A stretch of DNA of 64,000 bases from Sphingobacteriaceae bacterium. Lineage in GTDB: Bacteria; Bacteroidota; Bacteroidia; UBA7662. The notes under the pieces were generated by a model, which saw only the letters and a program-made list of their open reading frames with translations, was not told the DNA's origin and did not search any database. Location of the stretch: the NCBI GenBank assembly GCA_013824115.1, contig PNNG01000010.1, positions 122,461 to 186,460 on the forward strand. Direction: 5' to 3'. The position numbers were made by a program, and so were the translations under genes. Below are positions 30,491 through 40,120 of this stretch, piece by piece; positions within the stretch are counted from its first letter, which is position 1, and each line of letters begins with the position of its first letter.

Positions 30491-30537
30491 GATAAACTCG
30501 TTGGTTTGCCTTGTAGCAAGTATACAAGGCCGTTTCT

Positions 30538-32082
30538 TCACAGTTCATCCAGGTTCGCCAAGTAGGCGGCTGCCTGCTTTTGCAAGGCCGCCTGCTGCCC
30601 GGCATCCATCTTGTCCCAAGTACGGTACACCATGCCAATGCGCGGATTTTTCTCGAGGAGCGCACGGTGGCGAGCGTGGAAATCCCAGTACAAACTATTG
30701 AATGGACAAGCCTTCGGGCCTGTCTTCTGCTTTTTATCGTAATAGCAACCGCTGCAGTAGTCGCTCATTTTGTCGATGTAGTTGGCACTGCTCACATAGG
30801 GCTTGCTGCCCACAATGCCGCCATCGGCAAACTGGCTCATGCCGCGGGTATTGGTAATTTCTACCCACTCAATGGCATCCACATAAATGCCGAGGTACCA
30901 TCGATCCACCTCATCAGGGTGAATACCAGCCAACAAGGCAAAATTGCCCGTAATCATCAGCCGCTGGATGTGGTGGGCATAACCCTCTTCCAAACTCTGC
31001 CCGATAGCGTGCTGCAGACAAGCCATGCGGGTTTTACCGGTCCAGTACCAGGACGGTAGTGGCCGCTCGTGCCCAAAGTAATTCATGTGGTAGTAGCCAG
31101 GCACGTGCCCCCAGTAAATGCCGCGCATGAACTCACGCCAACCCAAAATTTGGCGGATGAAGCCTTCCACTGCCGATAGCGGATAGCGCTCGGGAGATTG
31201 TCTCCACGCACTTTCGGCGGCACGTACCACTTCATCGGGACCAATCAACTTCATGTTCAACGCAAAACTCAGGCGCGAGTGGAACAAGAAACGGTGACGT
31301 CGGGTCATGGCATCCTGGTAATCGCCAAAAGCCGGCAGCATTTCGGCCACAAAAAAAGCCAGCAAGCTGCGTGCCTCCTCTGGGGTGATGGGCCAGCGCA
31401 GCATGCCATCGACTGGCAGCTTGCCCAGCCATTGTACACCTTGAGCACGCAACCAATCGGCCAATTCGGCTACCGGATGGGCAGGCAGCGGCGGCTCGGG
31501 GAAGAAGATGCCTGCGGGTACGGCTTTGCGGTTTTCTGCATCAAAGTTCCAGCGCTCGCCCACAGGCTCTTCACCCGCCATGAGCACCTGGTGGCGTTTG
31601 CGCATGTGGCGGTAGAAGCTTTCCATGAGCCAGGTCTTTTTGCCCTTGAACAAAAAGGCCGCTTCGTCGCGGGTGGTGTAAAAATGTTCGGTATCGTATA
31701 TGCCGTACGAAATGCCTGCTTCGGCGGTGAAATGGCGGAGTTCTTTGTCGAGCCGGTACTCATCGGGCAGTTGGTATTCTAAGCGACGAGCGCCAGTTGC
31801 TTCGCGTAACAACTGTAAATTAGCAGTGATGCTGTGCTGGTTGCCGGGTTCATCAAGTTGGATGTAATAAACCTCATGCCCCTGCTGCTTCAACCAGGCC
31901 GCAAAACTGCGCATGGCCATGAAAAAGCCGGCGATTTTTTGGATGTGGTGGGTCACATAATCGGTCTCGCTGCGGCACTCCATGAGCACGTACAGCGTAC
32001 TGCTATTTTGCTCGCGGTACCAGCTGTGTTCGCGGTTGAGTTGATCGCCCAAAACCAGGCGCAGGGTTTGGTAGGTTTTCAT
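30538..32082 (-). CDS. Cryptochrome/(6-4)-photolyase-related protein, FeS-BCP (PhrB-like) class
   Basis: LVLGDQLNREHSWYRE; FIRQILGWREFMRGIYW; C-terminal Cys cluster YCSGCYYDKKQKTGPKACPFNSLYWDFHARH. Confidence 0.93.
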   Translation of the reverse strand: MKTYQTLRLVLGDQLNREHSWYREQNSSTLYVLMECRSETDYVTHHIQKIAGFFMAMRSFAAWLKQQGHEVYYIQLDEPGNQHSITANLQLLREATGARRLEYQLPDEYRLDKELRHFTAEAGISYGIYDTEHFYTTRDEAAFLFKGKKTWLMESFYRHMRKRHQVLMAGEEPVGERWNFDAENRKAVPAGIFFPEPPLPAHPVAELADWLRAQGVQWLGKLPVDGMLRWPITPEEARSLLAFFVAEMLPAFGDYQDAMTRRHRFLFHSRLSFALNMKLIGPDEVVRAAESAWRQSPERYPLSAVEGFIRQILGWREFMRGIYWGHVPGYYHMNYFGHERPLPSWYWTGKTRMACLQHAIGQSLEEGYAHHIQRLMITGNFALLAGIHPDEVDRWYLGIYVDAIEWVEITNTRGMSQFADGGIVGSKPYVSSANYIDKMSDYCSGCYYDKKQKTGPKACPFNSLYWDFHARHRALLEKNPRIGMVYRTWDKMDAGQQAALQKQAAAYLANLDEL

Positions 32083-32148
32083 GCCCTATCGATTTTTAAT
32101 ACCATACTCCTTCAAAAATAGCATCTATTACGATGCCTCATGGGGGTT

Positions 32149-32440
32149 TCCCGCAGACTTCGCAGACCAACGCAGACTGGTGCAAATTGCTTTGCCCTAG
32201 TGGCTGGCGTAACCTCCGGGAGGGGTCCCGCAGACCTCGCAGACTGTCGCAGACCTTGGTAAAAACACCCTACCACACGCTCGTCAAGCTCCTGCTTCGT
32301 AAGTGTTCCCGCAGACCTCGCAGACTGTCGCAGACCTTCGTAAAAACGCCCTACCACACGCACATCAAGCTCCTGCTTCGTAAGTGTTCCCGCAGACCTC
32401 GCAGACTGTCGCAGACCTTCGCAAAAATTAGCTCCCTGCA
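32149..32440. repeat. 81-bp direct repeat array with CGCAGAC heptamers
   Basis: CCCGCAGACYTCGCAGAC...CGCAGAC starts at 32149, 32227, 32308 and 32389 (spacings 78, 81, 81). Confidence 0.92.
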
Positions 32441-32489
32441 CTCCTTGTCCACCGTGGTAAAAACCCAATGCCGCAGGCAACCTACAACC

Positions 32490-33059
32490 TCAAACGTAAA
32501 TTCTCCCCTCCTGTGCCTCGCCATAAGCCTTCGCCAAGCTTTGTTGATACCGCCAGCCAGTGCTTAACGCCAACAGCGCATCAAATTGATGCCAGTTTGT
32601 TGGTGCGGGCAAGTCCACGGGCCAGTGCTTTTGCAAAAGCGCCAAGCAATCCGTCAAATGGGACGTGTCTTTTTTGTAAGCCAGCTTTTTATCGCCTATT
32701 TCCTTCCACAGCGCGCCGGGATAGGCCTCATATACTTCCACCCCCGCCTTCCGCCAGCCAGCAGCCAAACGCATGGCCCGGGCGGTGAGTCCGCCTAAAA
32801 AGAGCGGCGACATAGCCCCCAGCCCGCGGTCACCAGCCCGGTAAAAATAGTCGTTGCCCTCGCCGGTGTACACGCCCGGTAAGCTCAACGGCGCATCCAT
32901 AAAAATTTGCTGGATAGATTTTTCGGCCACCCATTGTTCGAGCAGGGCGTCGGCATCTTGCCCTTTGGCTGTTTGCTCCAATTGCAGCTGCTGCCCATCA
33001 AACCAGGCCAAAACCGTGGTTCCGGCCAGTTTGCTGCCAAAGTCGATGCCTGCTATCAT
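32490..33059 (-). CDS. DUF429-family (RNase H-like fold) protein
   Basis: MIAGIDFGSKLAGTTVLAWFDG; FMDAPLSLPGVY; FLGGLTARAMRLA; EAYPGALWKEIG. Confidence 0.75.
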   Translation of the reverse strand: MIAGIDFGSKLAGTTVLAWFDGQQLQLEQTAKGQDADALLEQWVAEKSIQQIFMDAPLSLPGVYTGEGNDYFYRAGDRGLGAMSPLFLGGLTARAMRLAAGWRKAGVEVYEAYPGALWKEIGDKKLAYKKDTSHLTDCLALLQKHWPVDLPAPTNWHQFDALLALSTGWRYQQSLAKAYGEAQEGRIYV

Positions 33060-33099
33060 GCCGAAATGAACATACGTGCCGCCATTTTGTTGCTACCTC

Positions 33100-33651
33100 A
33101 TGCAAAAATGGGGATGGCTTTGGATTTTGCTCGCTTTGAGCAGCTGCGGCGAACGGAAATTCCCGCGGCCCGATTTTGATTCCGTGACCTTTGAAACCAC
33201 CGAACAAGCCAAGCTTTTCTTCAAAAACGTGCGCTCGTACTACTACGAAGCCGATGCCTACAGCTTTCCCGGCGCCGAAATCTACCGCTGGCGCGCCCGC
33301 GATACCGATACTACCAAATGGTGGGTGCAACCCGTTTTGGTAATTCATTTGAATGCCGGACAAGCCTTTTTGCTGAGCGAGCGCAGTGCAGCCGCCAAAG
33401 CCGAAGCCCTTCCCTGGTTGTATGCCCGCCAAACCAATGGCCAAACCGACAGCATTGCCCTCGAACCCAGCAGCATGGACCAGCATTTGGCCATTCACAT
33501 CCGCGTATACGATGCCATCGACCGCGGCGACAGCCTCTACTTCAAACGACCCAACGGCGAAACCAGCCCCTACCTCAGCACCCGCAAAGCCCGCGACGGC
33601 TACCACAAGCAGGTGAGAGATTTTTTGAGGTTGGTGGGGAATATTCGGTGA
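33100..33651 (+). CDS. Putative lipoprotein of unknown function
   Basis: MQKWGWLWILLALSSCGERKFPRPDF lipobox. Confidence 0.6.
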   Translation: MQKWGWLWILLALSSCGERKFPRPDFDSVTFETTEQAKLFFKNVRSYYYEADAYSFPGAEIYRWRARDTDTTKWWVQPVLVIHLNAGQAFLLSERSAAAKAEALPWLYARQTNGQTDSIALEPSSMDQHLAIHIRVYDAIDRGDSLYFKRPNGETSPYLSTRKARDGYHKQVRDFLRLVGNIR

Positions 33652-33663
33652 GGAGACAAGCTG

Positions 33664-33688
33664 GCTGGCTTCGAGAGCCTCAGCCAGC
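33664..33688. repeat. Isolated REP-like inverted repeat
   Basis: GCTGGCT TCGAGAGCCTC AGCCAGC, intergenic. Confidence 0.45.
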
Positions 33689-33869
33689 GTGCAGCATCTC
33701 TTATAGCTCTGGCAGTCCCAGCCACATTGAATCGCTTAAAATCTGGCTTTTCCATTCCGGCATCTGAGGTCCCATCCGTGCTTCGCCGCTTACGCACAAG
33801 CTTTTTTTCAGCGCCCTGCACCGCTTTTGCCCACAATTGATTTTATTTGGAACACACTAGCACCGATTT

Positions 33870-36488
33870 ATGAAAATCCTGAAAATACAAGCCCTTCGCG
33901 GTCCCAATATTTGGAGCGTAACCCGCAAAAAGCTCATCCAAATGCGGCTCGATTTGGAAGAGCTCGAACAGCGCCCCACCAACCTCATCCCCGGCTTCCG
34001 CGAGCGCATTGAAGCGCTTTTCCCTACCATGTACGACCACCGTTGTTCGGAGGGAAAACCGGGCGGCTTCTTCTACCGCATTGAAAAAGGCACCTGGATG
34101 GGCCATGTGATTGAGCACATCGCCCTTGAAATACAAACCCTGGCCGGCATGGAAACCGGCTTTGGTCGCACACGCGAAACCAAAACCCCCGGCATTTACA
34201 ATGTGGTTTTCAGCTATGTGGAAGAACAAGTAGGCATGTATGCCGCCGAAGCTTCGGTGCGCATTGCCGAAGCATTGATTGAAGGTGTGGAATACGACCT
34301 CGAAAAAGACCTCCGCAAAATGCGCGAAATCCGCGAAGACGTGCGCCTGGGTCCGAGTACCGGCAGCTTGGTAGACGAAGCCGTGGCCCGCGATATCCCC
34401 TGGATCCGCATTGGCCGCAACTCACTCATCCAGCTGGGTTATGGCGTCAACCAAGTGCGCTTTCAGGCCACCATCACCCAGTACACCAGCAGCATTGCCG
34501 TCGACATCGCATGCAATAAAGAGCTCACCAAAAAGATGCTCGACGATGCCAACATCCCCGTGCCCAAAGGCGATATCTGCGTAGATGAGGAAGACCTCGA
34601 CGCCTCTATCGCCCGCATCGGCTACCCACTTGTGCTCAAGCCGCTCGATGGCAACCACGGCAAAGGCGCCAGCATCAACGTAAAAGACCGCGAAACGGCC
34701 GTTGCCGGACTGGCACACGCCCAAAAATATTCGCGCAAGGTGATTGTTGAGAAGTTCATCACCGGCTACGACTTCCGGGTGCTTGTAATCAACAACCAGG
34801 TGGTGGCAGCCGCCCAGCGCGTACCTGCTCATGTGAAAGCCGATGGCAAACACAGCATCCAGGAACTGATTGATAAAGAAAACCAGGACCCTCGCCGCGG
34901 TTATGGACACGAGAATGTGCTCACCGAAATCAACGTAGACCGCGATACGCTCGACCTGCTCGAAAAACGTGGCTATACCCTCGAAACCGTTCCTACCAAA
35001 GGAGAAATCGTTTACCTCAAATCTACCGCCAACCTCAGCACCGGCGGAACCAGCATCGATGTGACCGAGATGATGCACCCCGAAAACGTGTTTTTGTGCG
35101 AAAGGGTAGCCCGCATCATCGGTTTGGATGTGTGCGGCATCGACATCATGGCGCGCAACCTCACCCAGCCGCTCAAAGAAAACGGCGGCGCCATCCTCGA
35201 AGTGAATGCAGCGCCAGGCTTCCGCATGCACCTGGCACCTGCCGAAGGTTTGCCCCGCAATGTGGCCGCCCCGGTAATCGATATGCTATATCCGCCCGGC
35301 AAGCCTTCGCGCATTCCGATCATCGCCGTAACGGGTACCAACGGCAAAACCACCACCACCCGCCTCATCGCCCACATGGTGAAAAATGCAGGCTTCCGCG
35401 TGGGCTTTACCACATCGGATGGCATTTACGTGCAAAACCACATGCTCGACAAAGGCGATACCACCGGTCCGCTCAGCGCCGAGTTCATCCTCAAAGACCC
35501 CACGGTGGAGTTTGCCGTATTGGAAACAGCACGTGGCGGTATTCTGCGCTCGGGATTGGGCTTTAGCCGCTGCGACATTGGCGTAATCACCAACATTGCC
35601 GAAGACCACCTCGGTCTCAACGACATCAATTCGCTCGACGACCTCGCCCGTGTAAAATCGGTAGTGGCCCAAAGCATCAAACGCGATGGCTGGGCGGTAT
35701 TGAATGCCGACAATCCCTGGTGCGTGAAAATTGGCGAAGATCTCAAATGCAACATCGCTTATTTTTCGATGGACGAGAACAACCCGCTCATCAAAGCCCA
35801 TGGCAAGAAAAACGGCATTGCGGCCGTATTCGAAAACGGCTACATCACCATCAAGAAGGGCGATTGGAAAATCCGCATTGAGCGCGTAACCACCATTCCG
35901 CTTACTATGGGAGGCAAGGCGCGTTTTATGATTGAAAACGTACTGGCGGCGGCACTCGCGGGCTATTTACAGGGCTTCCGTACCGAAAACATCCGTTTGT
36001 CGCTCGAAACCTTCATTCCCTCGGCCGCCCTCACCCCTGGCCGCATGAACATTTTTGAGTTCAAAGACTACCGCGTGATGATCGATTTCGCACACAATGC
36101 TGCTGGTTATTTGGGCATTGAGGAGTTCATGTCGAGCGTAGATTCGCCGCTCAAAATCGGCATCATTGCCGGTACGGGCGATCGTCGCGACGAAGATATC
36201 CAGGAATGCGGCAAAATTGCGGCGCGCATGTTCGACCACATCATCATCCGCCAGGAGAAGCACCTGCGTGGGCGTACCGGACAAGAAATCATCGATTTGT
36301 TGATTGCCGGCATCAAGGAGGTCGACAAAAAAGTGCCTTACGAGGTAGTGCCCAAAGAGGTGGAAGCCCTCAAACACGCCATGGGCATGGCCCAGCCAGG
36401 CACGTTTATCACCGCCCTCAGCGATGTGATTGACAATGCCATTGAAGTGGTGCAAGATTACCAGGCGCGCGAAGCGGGCTTGAAGTAA
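33870..36488 (+). CDS. cphA: Cyanophycin synthetase
   Basis: N-terminal MKILKIQALRGPNIWSV; ATP-grasp region YPLVLKPLDGNHGKGASINVKD; Mur-ligase P-loop IIAVTGTNGKTTTTRLIAHM. Confidence 0.95.
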   Translation: MKILKIQALRGPNIWSVTRKKLIQMRLDLEELEQRPTNLIPGFRERIEALFPTMYDHRCSEGKPGGFFYRIEKGTWMGHVIEHIALEIQTLAGMETGFGRTRETKTPGIYNVVFSYVEEQVGMYAAEASVRIAEALIEGVEYDLEKDLRKMREIREDVRLGPSTGSLVDEAVARDIPWIRIGRNSLIQLGYGVNQVRFQATITQYTSSIAVDIACNKELTKKMLDDANIPVPKGDICVDEEDLDASIARIGYPLVLKPLDGNHGKGASINVKDRETAVAGLAHAQKYSRKVIVEKFITGYDFRVLVINNQVVAAAQRVPAHVKADGKHSIQELIDKENQDPRRGYGHENVLTEINVDRDTLDLLEKRGYTLETVPTKGEIVYLKSTANLSTGGTSIDVTEMMHPENVFLCERVARIIGLDVCGIDIMARNLTQPLKENGGAILEVNAAPGFRMHLAPAEGLPRNVAAPVIDMLYPPGKPSRIPIIAVTGTNGKTTTTRLIAHMVKNAGFRVGFTTSDGIYVQNHMLDKGDTTGPLSAEFILKDPTVEFAVLETARGGILRSGLGFSRCDIGVITNIAEDHLGLNDINSLDDLARVKSVVAQSIKRDGWAVLNADNPWCVKIGEDLKCNIAYFSMDENNPLIKAHGKKNGIAAVFENGYITIKKGDWKIRIERVTTIPLTMGGKARFMIENVLAAALAGYLQGFRTENIRLSLETFIPSAALTPGRMNIFEFKDYRVMIDFAHNAAGYLGIEEFMSSVDSPLKIGIIAGTGDRRDEDIQECGKIAARMFDHIIIRQEKHLRGRTGQEIIDLLIAGIKEVDKKVPYEVVPKEVEALKHAMGMAQPGTFITALSDVIDNAIEVVQDYQAREAGLK

Positions 36489-36504
36489 ATATCACCTTAA
36501 CTTT

Positions 36505-36544
36505 GGCCGGAATTCAGGGAAAACAGCTTGAATTCCGGCCTTTT
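36505..36544 (+). terminator. Intrinsic terminator after cphA
   Basis: GGCCGGAATTCA ... TGAATTCCGGCC TTTT. Confidence 0.85.
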
Positions 36545-36711
36545 ATGCCCTTCGTGCAAAATGGGTGGCCTCGGTAGTGCATATGGGCATGCACCGTTGC
36601 GGGTTGAATACTGCATTGTTGTGGATAAATGGCCTTGAGCTGTAAAGGCTCTAGCCCATGTTCCAGTTCCAAAATAATACATATGCAAAATCGTCGTTTC
36701 AAAACGAGTTC

Positions 36712-37479
36712 ATGAAACGCCGCCTGTTTTTGTTACTTCTGGTTTTGGGCACCTTAAGCGCTTGCACCAAAAAAAATGAATTTGTCGACCAAGCAAAAGC
36801 AATCGGCAATGGCAGTGCTTTGGTGAATCATTCGCTTCTTTACTTTCCGATACACACCATGCTTCCTGGTACCCGAAAAAATCATGAAGCATTGCTCTAC
36901 GCAAGAGAAAGACTATTTCTAAGACCTTTTGGTGCAAACGACACCATCGGTTCTGCAGATGTGTACCAACTGGTAACGTTTAAAAATTTCCAGTTTAGGC
37001 TCAATAACGCACCATGGTCCACTAACCAATCCTCTTTTCAATCATATGCTGGTATCGTACCCGGAAAAGCCAATTACCTGCAAACGCGCTGGGAAAGGGG
37101 CAGTACTTCTAACGCTGTGTACATCCCCAAAGTGCTGAAGGTTGAGGCTTCTCAGGATTTAATGAATAAACCCTACAAAAAAAGTCCGTTTAAGAAACTG
37201 CATTTCACCTGGGAACCCGACTTACAAAACACTGCTGAACAATTGATTGTATCGATACAAATTCGAAAAGAACTCATCAGTAACGACTTTCTGCATTGGA
37301 AATCGTTTCTGGTCCACGACGATGGTTACTTTGAAATCGACTCCATTTTAAATCCCTACCAAAATTGCTTTGTGGTGCTGAACTTTGAACGTTTCCATGT
37401 CAGGATGCTTGACCTAAAATCAGGCTTGATAATGGAAACAAACTCCACAGCGCACTTTTCATTTTTTGTGTTTGATTAA
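36712..37479 (+). CDS. Lipoprotein of unknown function
   Basis: MKRRLFLLLLVLGTLSACTKKNEF lipobox. Confidence 0.6.
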   Translation: MKRRLFLLLLVLGTLSACTKKNEFVDQAKAIGNGSALVNHSLLYFPIHTMLPGTRKNHEALLYARERLFLRPFGANDTIGSADVYQLVTFKNFQFRLNNAPWSTNQSSFQSYAGIVPGKANYLQTRWERGSTSNAVYIPKVLKVEASQDLMNKPYKKSPFKKLHFTWEPDLQNTAEQLIVSIQIRKELISNDFLHWKSFLVHDDGYFEIDSILNPYQNCFVVLNFERFHVRMLDLKSGLIMETNSTAHFSFFVFD

Positions 37480-37536
37480 TTTTCATGGAATGTGCACGCT
37501 TGCCAAACCATGGCTGAGAAACGCTGTTTACATTTC

Positions 37537-37710
37537 ATGTTCGGACTCTTCAAAACCAAATCGCCCCTCGAAAAGCTGCAAGCGCAGCACGCCCAATTGC
37601 TCAAAGAAGCCTTTGAGCTGAGCAAAACCAACCGCAAGGCATCGGATCTAAAAACGGCTGAGGCCGATGAGGTAGCCAAGAAGATTGAAGCGCTGCAGCT
37701 GAAACAGTAA
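37537..37710 (+). CDS. Lacal_2735-family small protein
   Basis: MFGLFKTKSPLEKLQAQHAQLLKEAFELSKTNRKASDLKTAEADEVAKKIEALQ. Confidence 0.75.
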   Translation: MFGLFKTKSPLEKLQAQHAQLLKEAFELSKTNRKASDLKTAEADEVAKKIEALQLKQ

Positions 37711-37930
37711 GCAGGAAACAATCGCTTATAAACAAACTTACCATGAGAAACGCCTTGAAAACGATTCTCTTGCAGGATTTTTAACTAAAATGCTCCAGGT
37801 TAGAATGACTAGGCAATAGTACCATTCGAAAAAATTAATTATGTTTGTTATAGTTAATCATGGATGAGCTTTGCACGTAAGAAAGCGCATTCGAATTGAG
37901 TTGCGCATTGGCAGGATACAATTATAAAAA

Positions 37931-39226
37931 ATGAGCTTGATTTTAGCATTGAAGCGGCGCATGCCAACCATGCCGCCCTACCTAGGCGCTTTATTTAGCC
38001 GCTTGCTTCGTAGCTGCTTGTTCGTGGCAAGTTGTGTGTTTTCAACCAGCCACTTTTCCATTGCCAACCCCTACTTTTCGCTGAGCAAGCACAAAATATC
38101 GGTTGACGAATTGCCCTACTACATCCACGATGTAATAGTAGCCCAGCAAGAAAAGCATTTATGGGGATACGGCGTTCATGCAGCTCACTTGCTCAATGAG
38201 GATAGCATTTCTACTGAACTAAGAGCCTTTTTAGCACCCTTCTTTCCAGTGAGCGAGCAAAAGCAAGGGCTTATAGTGAGGGTGAACAAAGTACTCATAA
38301 TGCCTTGGTGGGGCCGAAATACGGCAGAACTGAGCATCTCTTTTATTTCTAAAAACCAAAATGAATACGAGCATCTCTTTTCAACTTCCTCGCTAAAATC
38401 TTGGGCCATGTCGAGGCCTTGTGATGAAAATGTTTGTTTTTATAGCATGTTGGTGAGTGCCATTGAAGCGTGTTTTCAAACGTTTAGCAAGCAAATAAAA
38501 GAAGATAAGCTACACAAATTTCCTGTCCTTCCCGACCACTTGAATAAAGTGCAAATAAATCGTGAGAGCTGGCCTGTTTTGCGTCCAAAAGAAGGCACAA
38601 TCGGTTGGTATCGCACTTACGACGACTTCTTGCAGCAGCGAATTGATACGAATGTTAGGCTAAGGGCCAAACGTTCGTTCCTTTTCAATAGGCTTACAGT
38701 TCGAGGAGCTTTGGCTTTCAGGATGAGCCATTGGGGTTATACAGATGGAACATTCGATTATTTCAGAGAAGCAGACATTTTACATAAACTTGTATTTGAC
38801 CCCGTTGATAGCATTTTTAGTTACGAAAACGAGTTTTTAACCTATTCCATTGATGCCCTAACAGGTCGTGACTTTGTTAAACGAGAAACGTTCTGTGATT
38901 TAATCATCGAAACGGAATCATCTTTAGGAACAGACAGCATTTGCATAGCGTATTATGGCAGAACCATCGCCTGTCTCAAAAATTCCGAATATGTACGAAT
39001 TGCGGTGCAACCCGAACATGGAATAGCCCAATTTACCTTTTCTACATCAGAACATAGCCGAACCATGTATTACAATCCACTTTGGTCTAACCTAATCAAC
39101 CTCAAAACAACCAAAGGACATGTGATTTACAAATCATGGATACATGATTCGCCCAAACAATTGTCCCGGTACTTAATTAAAAAGCGTTTCGTAACACCAC
39201 TTCACCATCCTGTTTGGATTGATTGA
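37931..39226 (+). CDS. Hypothetical protein with N-terminal hydrophobic segment
   Basis: 431-aa open frame, no family recognised. Confidence 0.5.
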   Translation: MSLILALKRRMPTMPPYLGALFSRLLRSCLFVASCVFSTSHFSIANPYFSLSKHKISVDELPYYIHDVIVAQQEKHLWGYGVHAAHLLNEDSISTELRAFLAPFFPVSEQKQGLIVRVNKVLIMPWWGRNTAELSISFISKNQNEYEHLFSTSSLKSWAMSRPCDENVCFYSMLVSAIEACFQTFSKQIKEDKLHKFPVLPDHLNKVQINRESWPVLRPKEGTIGWYRTYDDFLQQRIDTNVRLRAKRSFLFNRLTVRGALAFRMSHWGYTDGTFDYFREADILHKLVFDPVDSIFSYENEFLTYSIDALTGRDFVKRETFCDLIIETESSLGTDSICIAYYGRTIACLKNSEYVRIAVQPEHGIAQFTFSTSEHSRTMYYNPLWSNLINLKTTKGHVIYKSWIHDSPKQLSRYLIKKRFVTPLHHPVWID

Positions 39227-39321
39227 CTAACTAAAAGGCATGTTTCAAGGTCTTGAGAGGTTATTCTGCGAAGTAGCTGTTTACGGACTTTTATTTTCAT
39301 GCCCTAAAAATTTCGCCTTGT

Positions 39322-39663
39322 TCAGCTTTTCACTTGGTAAATACACTGCCCCACACGCAAAATGTGCGACTTGAGCGTAGCGCTCTCCAAGCTCTGAAAA
39401 TCAACCAAATCAACCCGCATAGGCAAGTGGCTGTCGTCGAAAAGGCTTTGTATTTTGCTTCGCAGAAGCAAATCGGTGGCCGGCTCCATGATGGCCAAAT
39501 CGATATCGCTGCCCGCTTTGTAACTGCCTTTGGCCCTGCTGCCGTACACATACACCAGCTTAACTTCAGGGAATGCCCCCAAAATGCTCCGCACGGTTGT
39601 CAGCTCGCGTTCGCTTAAACCAAAATCAGCAGCTTGCCTAGATAAGGTGGCTGCAACATTCAT
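39322..39663 (-). CDS. MNT-type nucleotidyltransferase (MntA-like antitoxin)
   Basis: VKLVYVYGSRAKGSYKAGSDIDLAIM (GSx10DxD). Confidence 0.9.
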   Translation of the reverse strand: MNVAATLSRQAADFGLSERELTTVRSILGAFPEVKLVYVYGSRAKGSYKAGSDIDLAIMEPATDLLLRSKIQSLFDDSHLPMRVDLVDFQSLESATLKSHILRVGQCIYQVKS

Positions 39664-40065
39664 TTGTGGAGGTCTTGTTTGAGAAAAGCATGCAAAGTAG
39701 CCAATGCCGCATAGGTTTCATCTGAAGAGCTTTTCGGCAAAAAGGAATTTTTCGTCGCTGTAATCGTGCGAAAGTTGGTTCCGCAGGTCATAACCATCCA
39801 GGAGTGCCTGCACGTTTTCTAAATAACCCGCTTCATAAGCTTGTTGAAGGGTTTCTTTAGGCGAGGGTCTGAACGAAAAGCCTTGGTATTCCAGGTAATC
39901 TTTGAGGGTTTTCCAAGCTAGCTCCAAGGTGAATTCGAAACGCTGCATCAAACCATTGCGCTCCAGTTCATTCAACTCAGGCTGTTGCACCGCTTCTTGC
40001 AAGCGCAAAAAAGCCCTGTCGAAATGCTCGAAGCGCTGTTTCCACCTGATGTCTTGGCCGTCCAT
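39660..40065 (-). pseudogene. HepT-like HEPN protein (HI0074 family) with an apparent +1 frame disruption near the C-terminus
   Basis: ORF 39718-40065 carries RNQLSHDY (Rx4-6H) and ends at TGA 39720-39718; the +1 frame continues ETYAALATLHAFLKQDLHK and stops in ATGA overlap with mntA. Confidence 0.7.
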
Positions 40066-40120
40066 GATTCAAAAATAGTGAATTTCCCTGTTGACGATGA
40101 AGACATTGGTGCGATAGCGA

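Noticed and set aside
32149-32440. Possible CRISPR array
   Set aside because: Spacer-like segments between blocks are themselves near-identical and no cas genes are present, so this is a tandem repeat
32112-32567. Repeat-containing ORFs on both strands in the 81-bp array (GLRQSARSAG... / SRRPRRLSQ...)
   Set aside because: 81 is a multiple of 3, so repeat ORFs arise trivially on both strands; no start/RBS or conservation support
34422-35231. 269-aa antisense ORF inside cphA
   Set aside because: Shadow ORF of a clear cyanophycin synthetase gene
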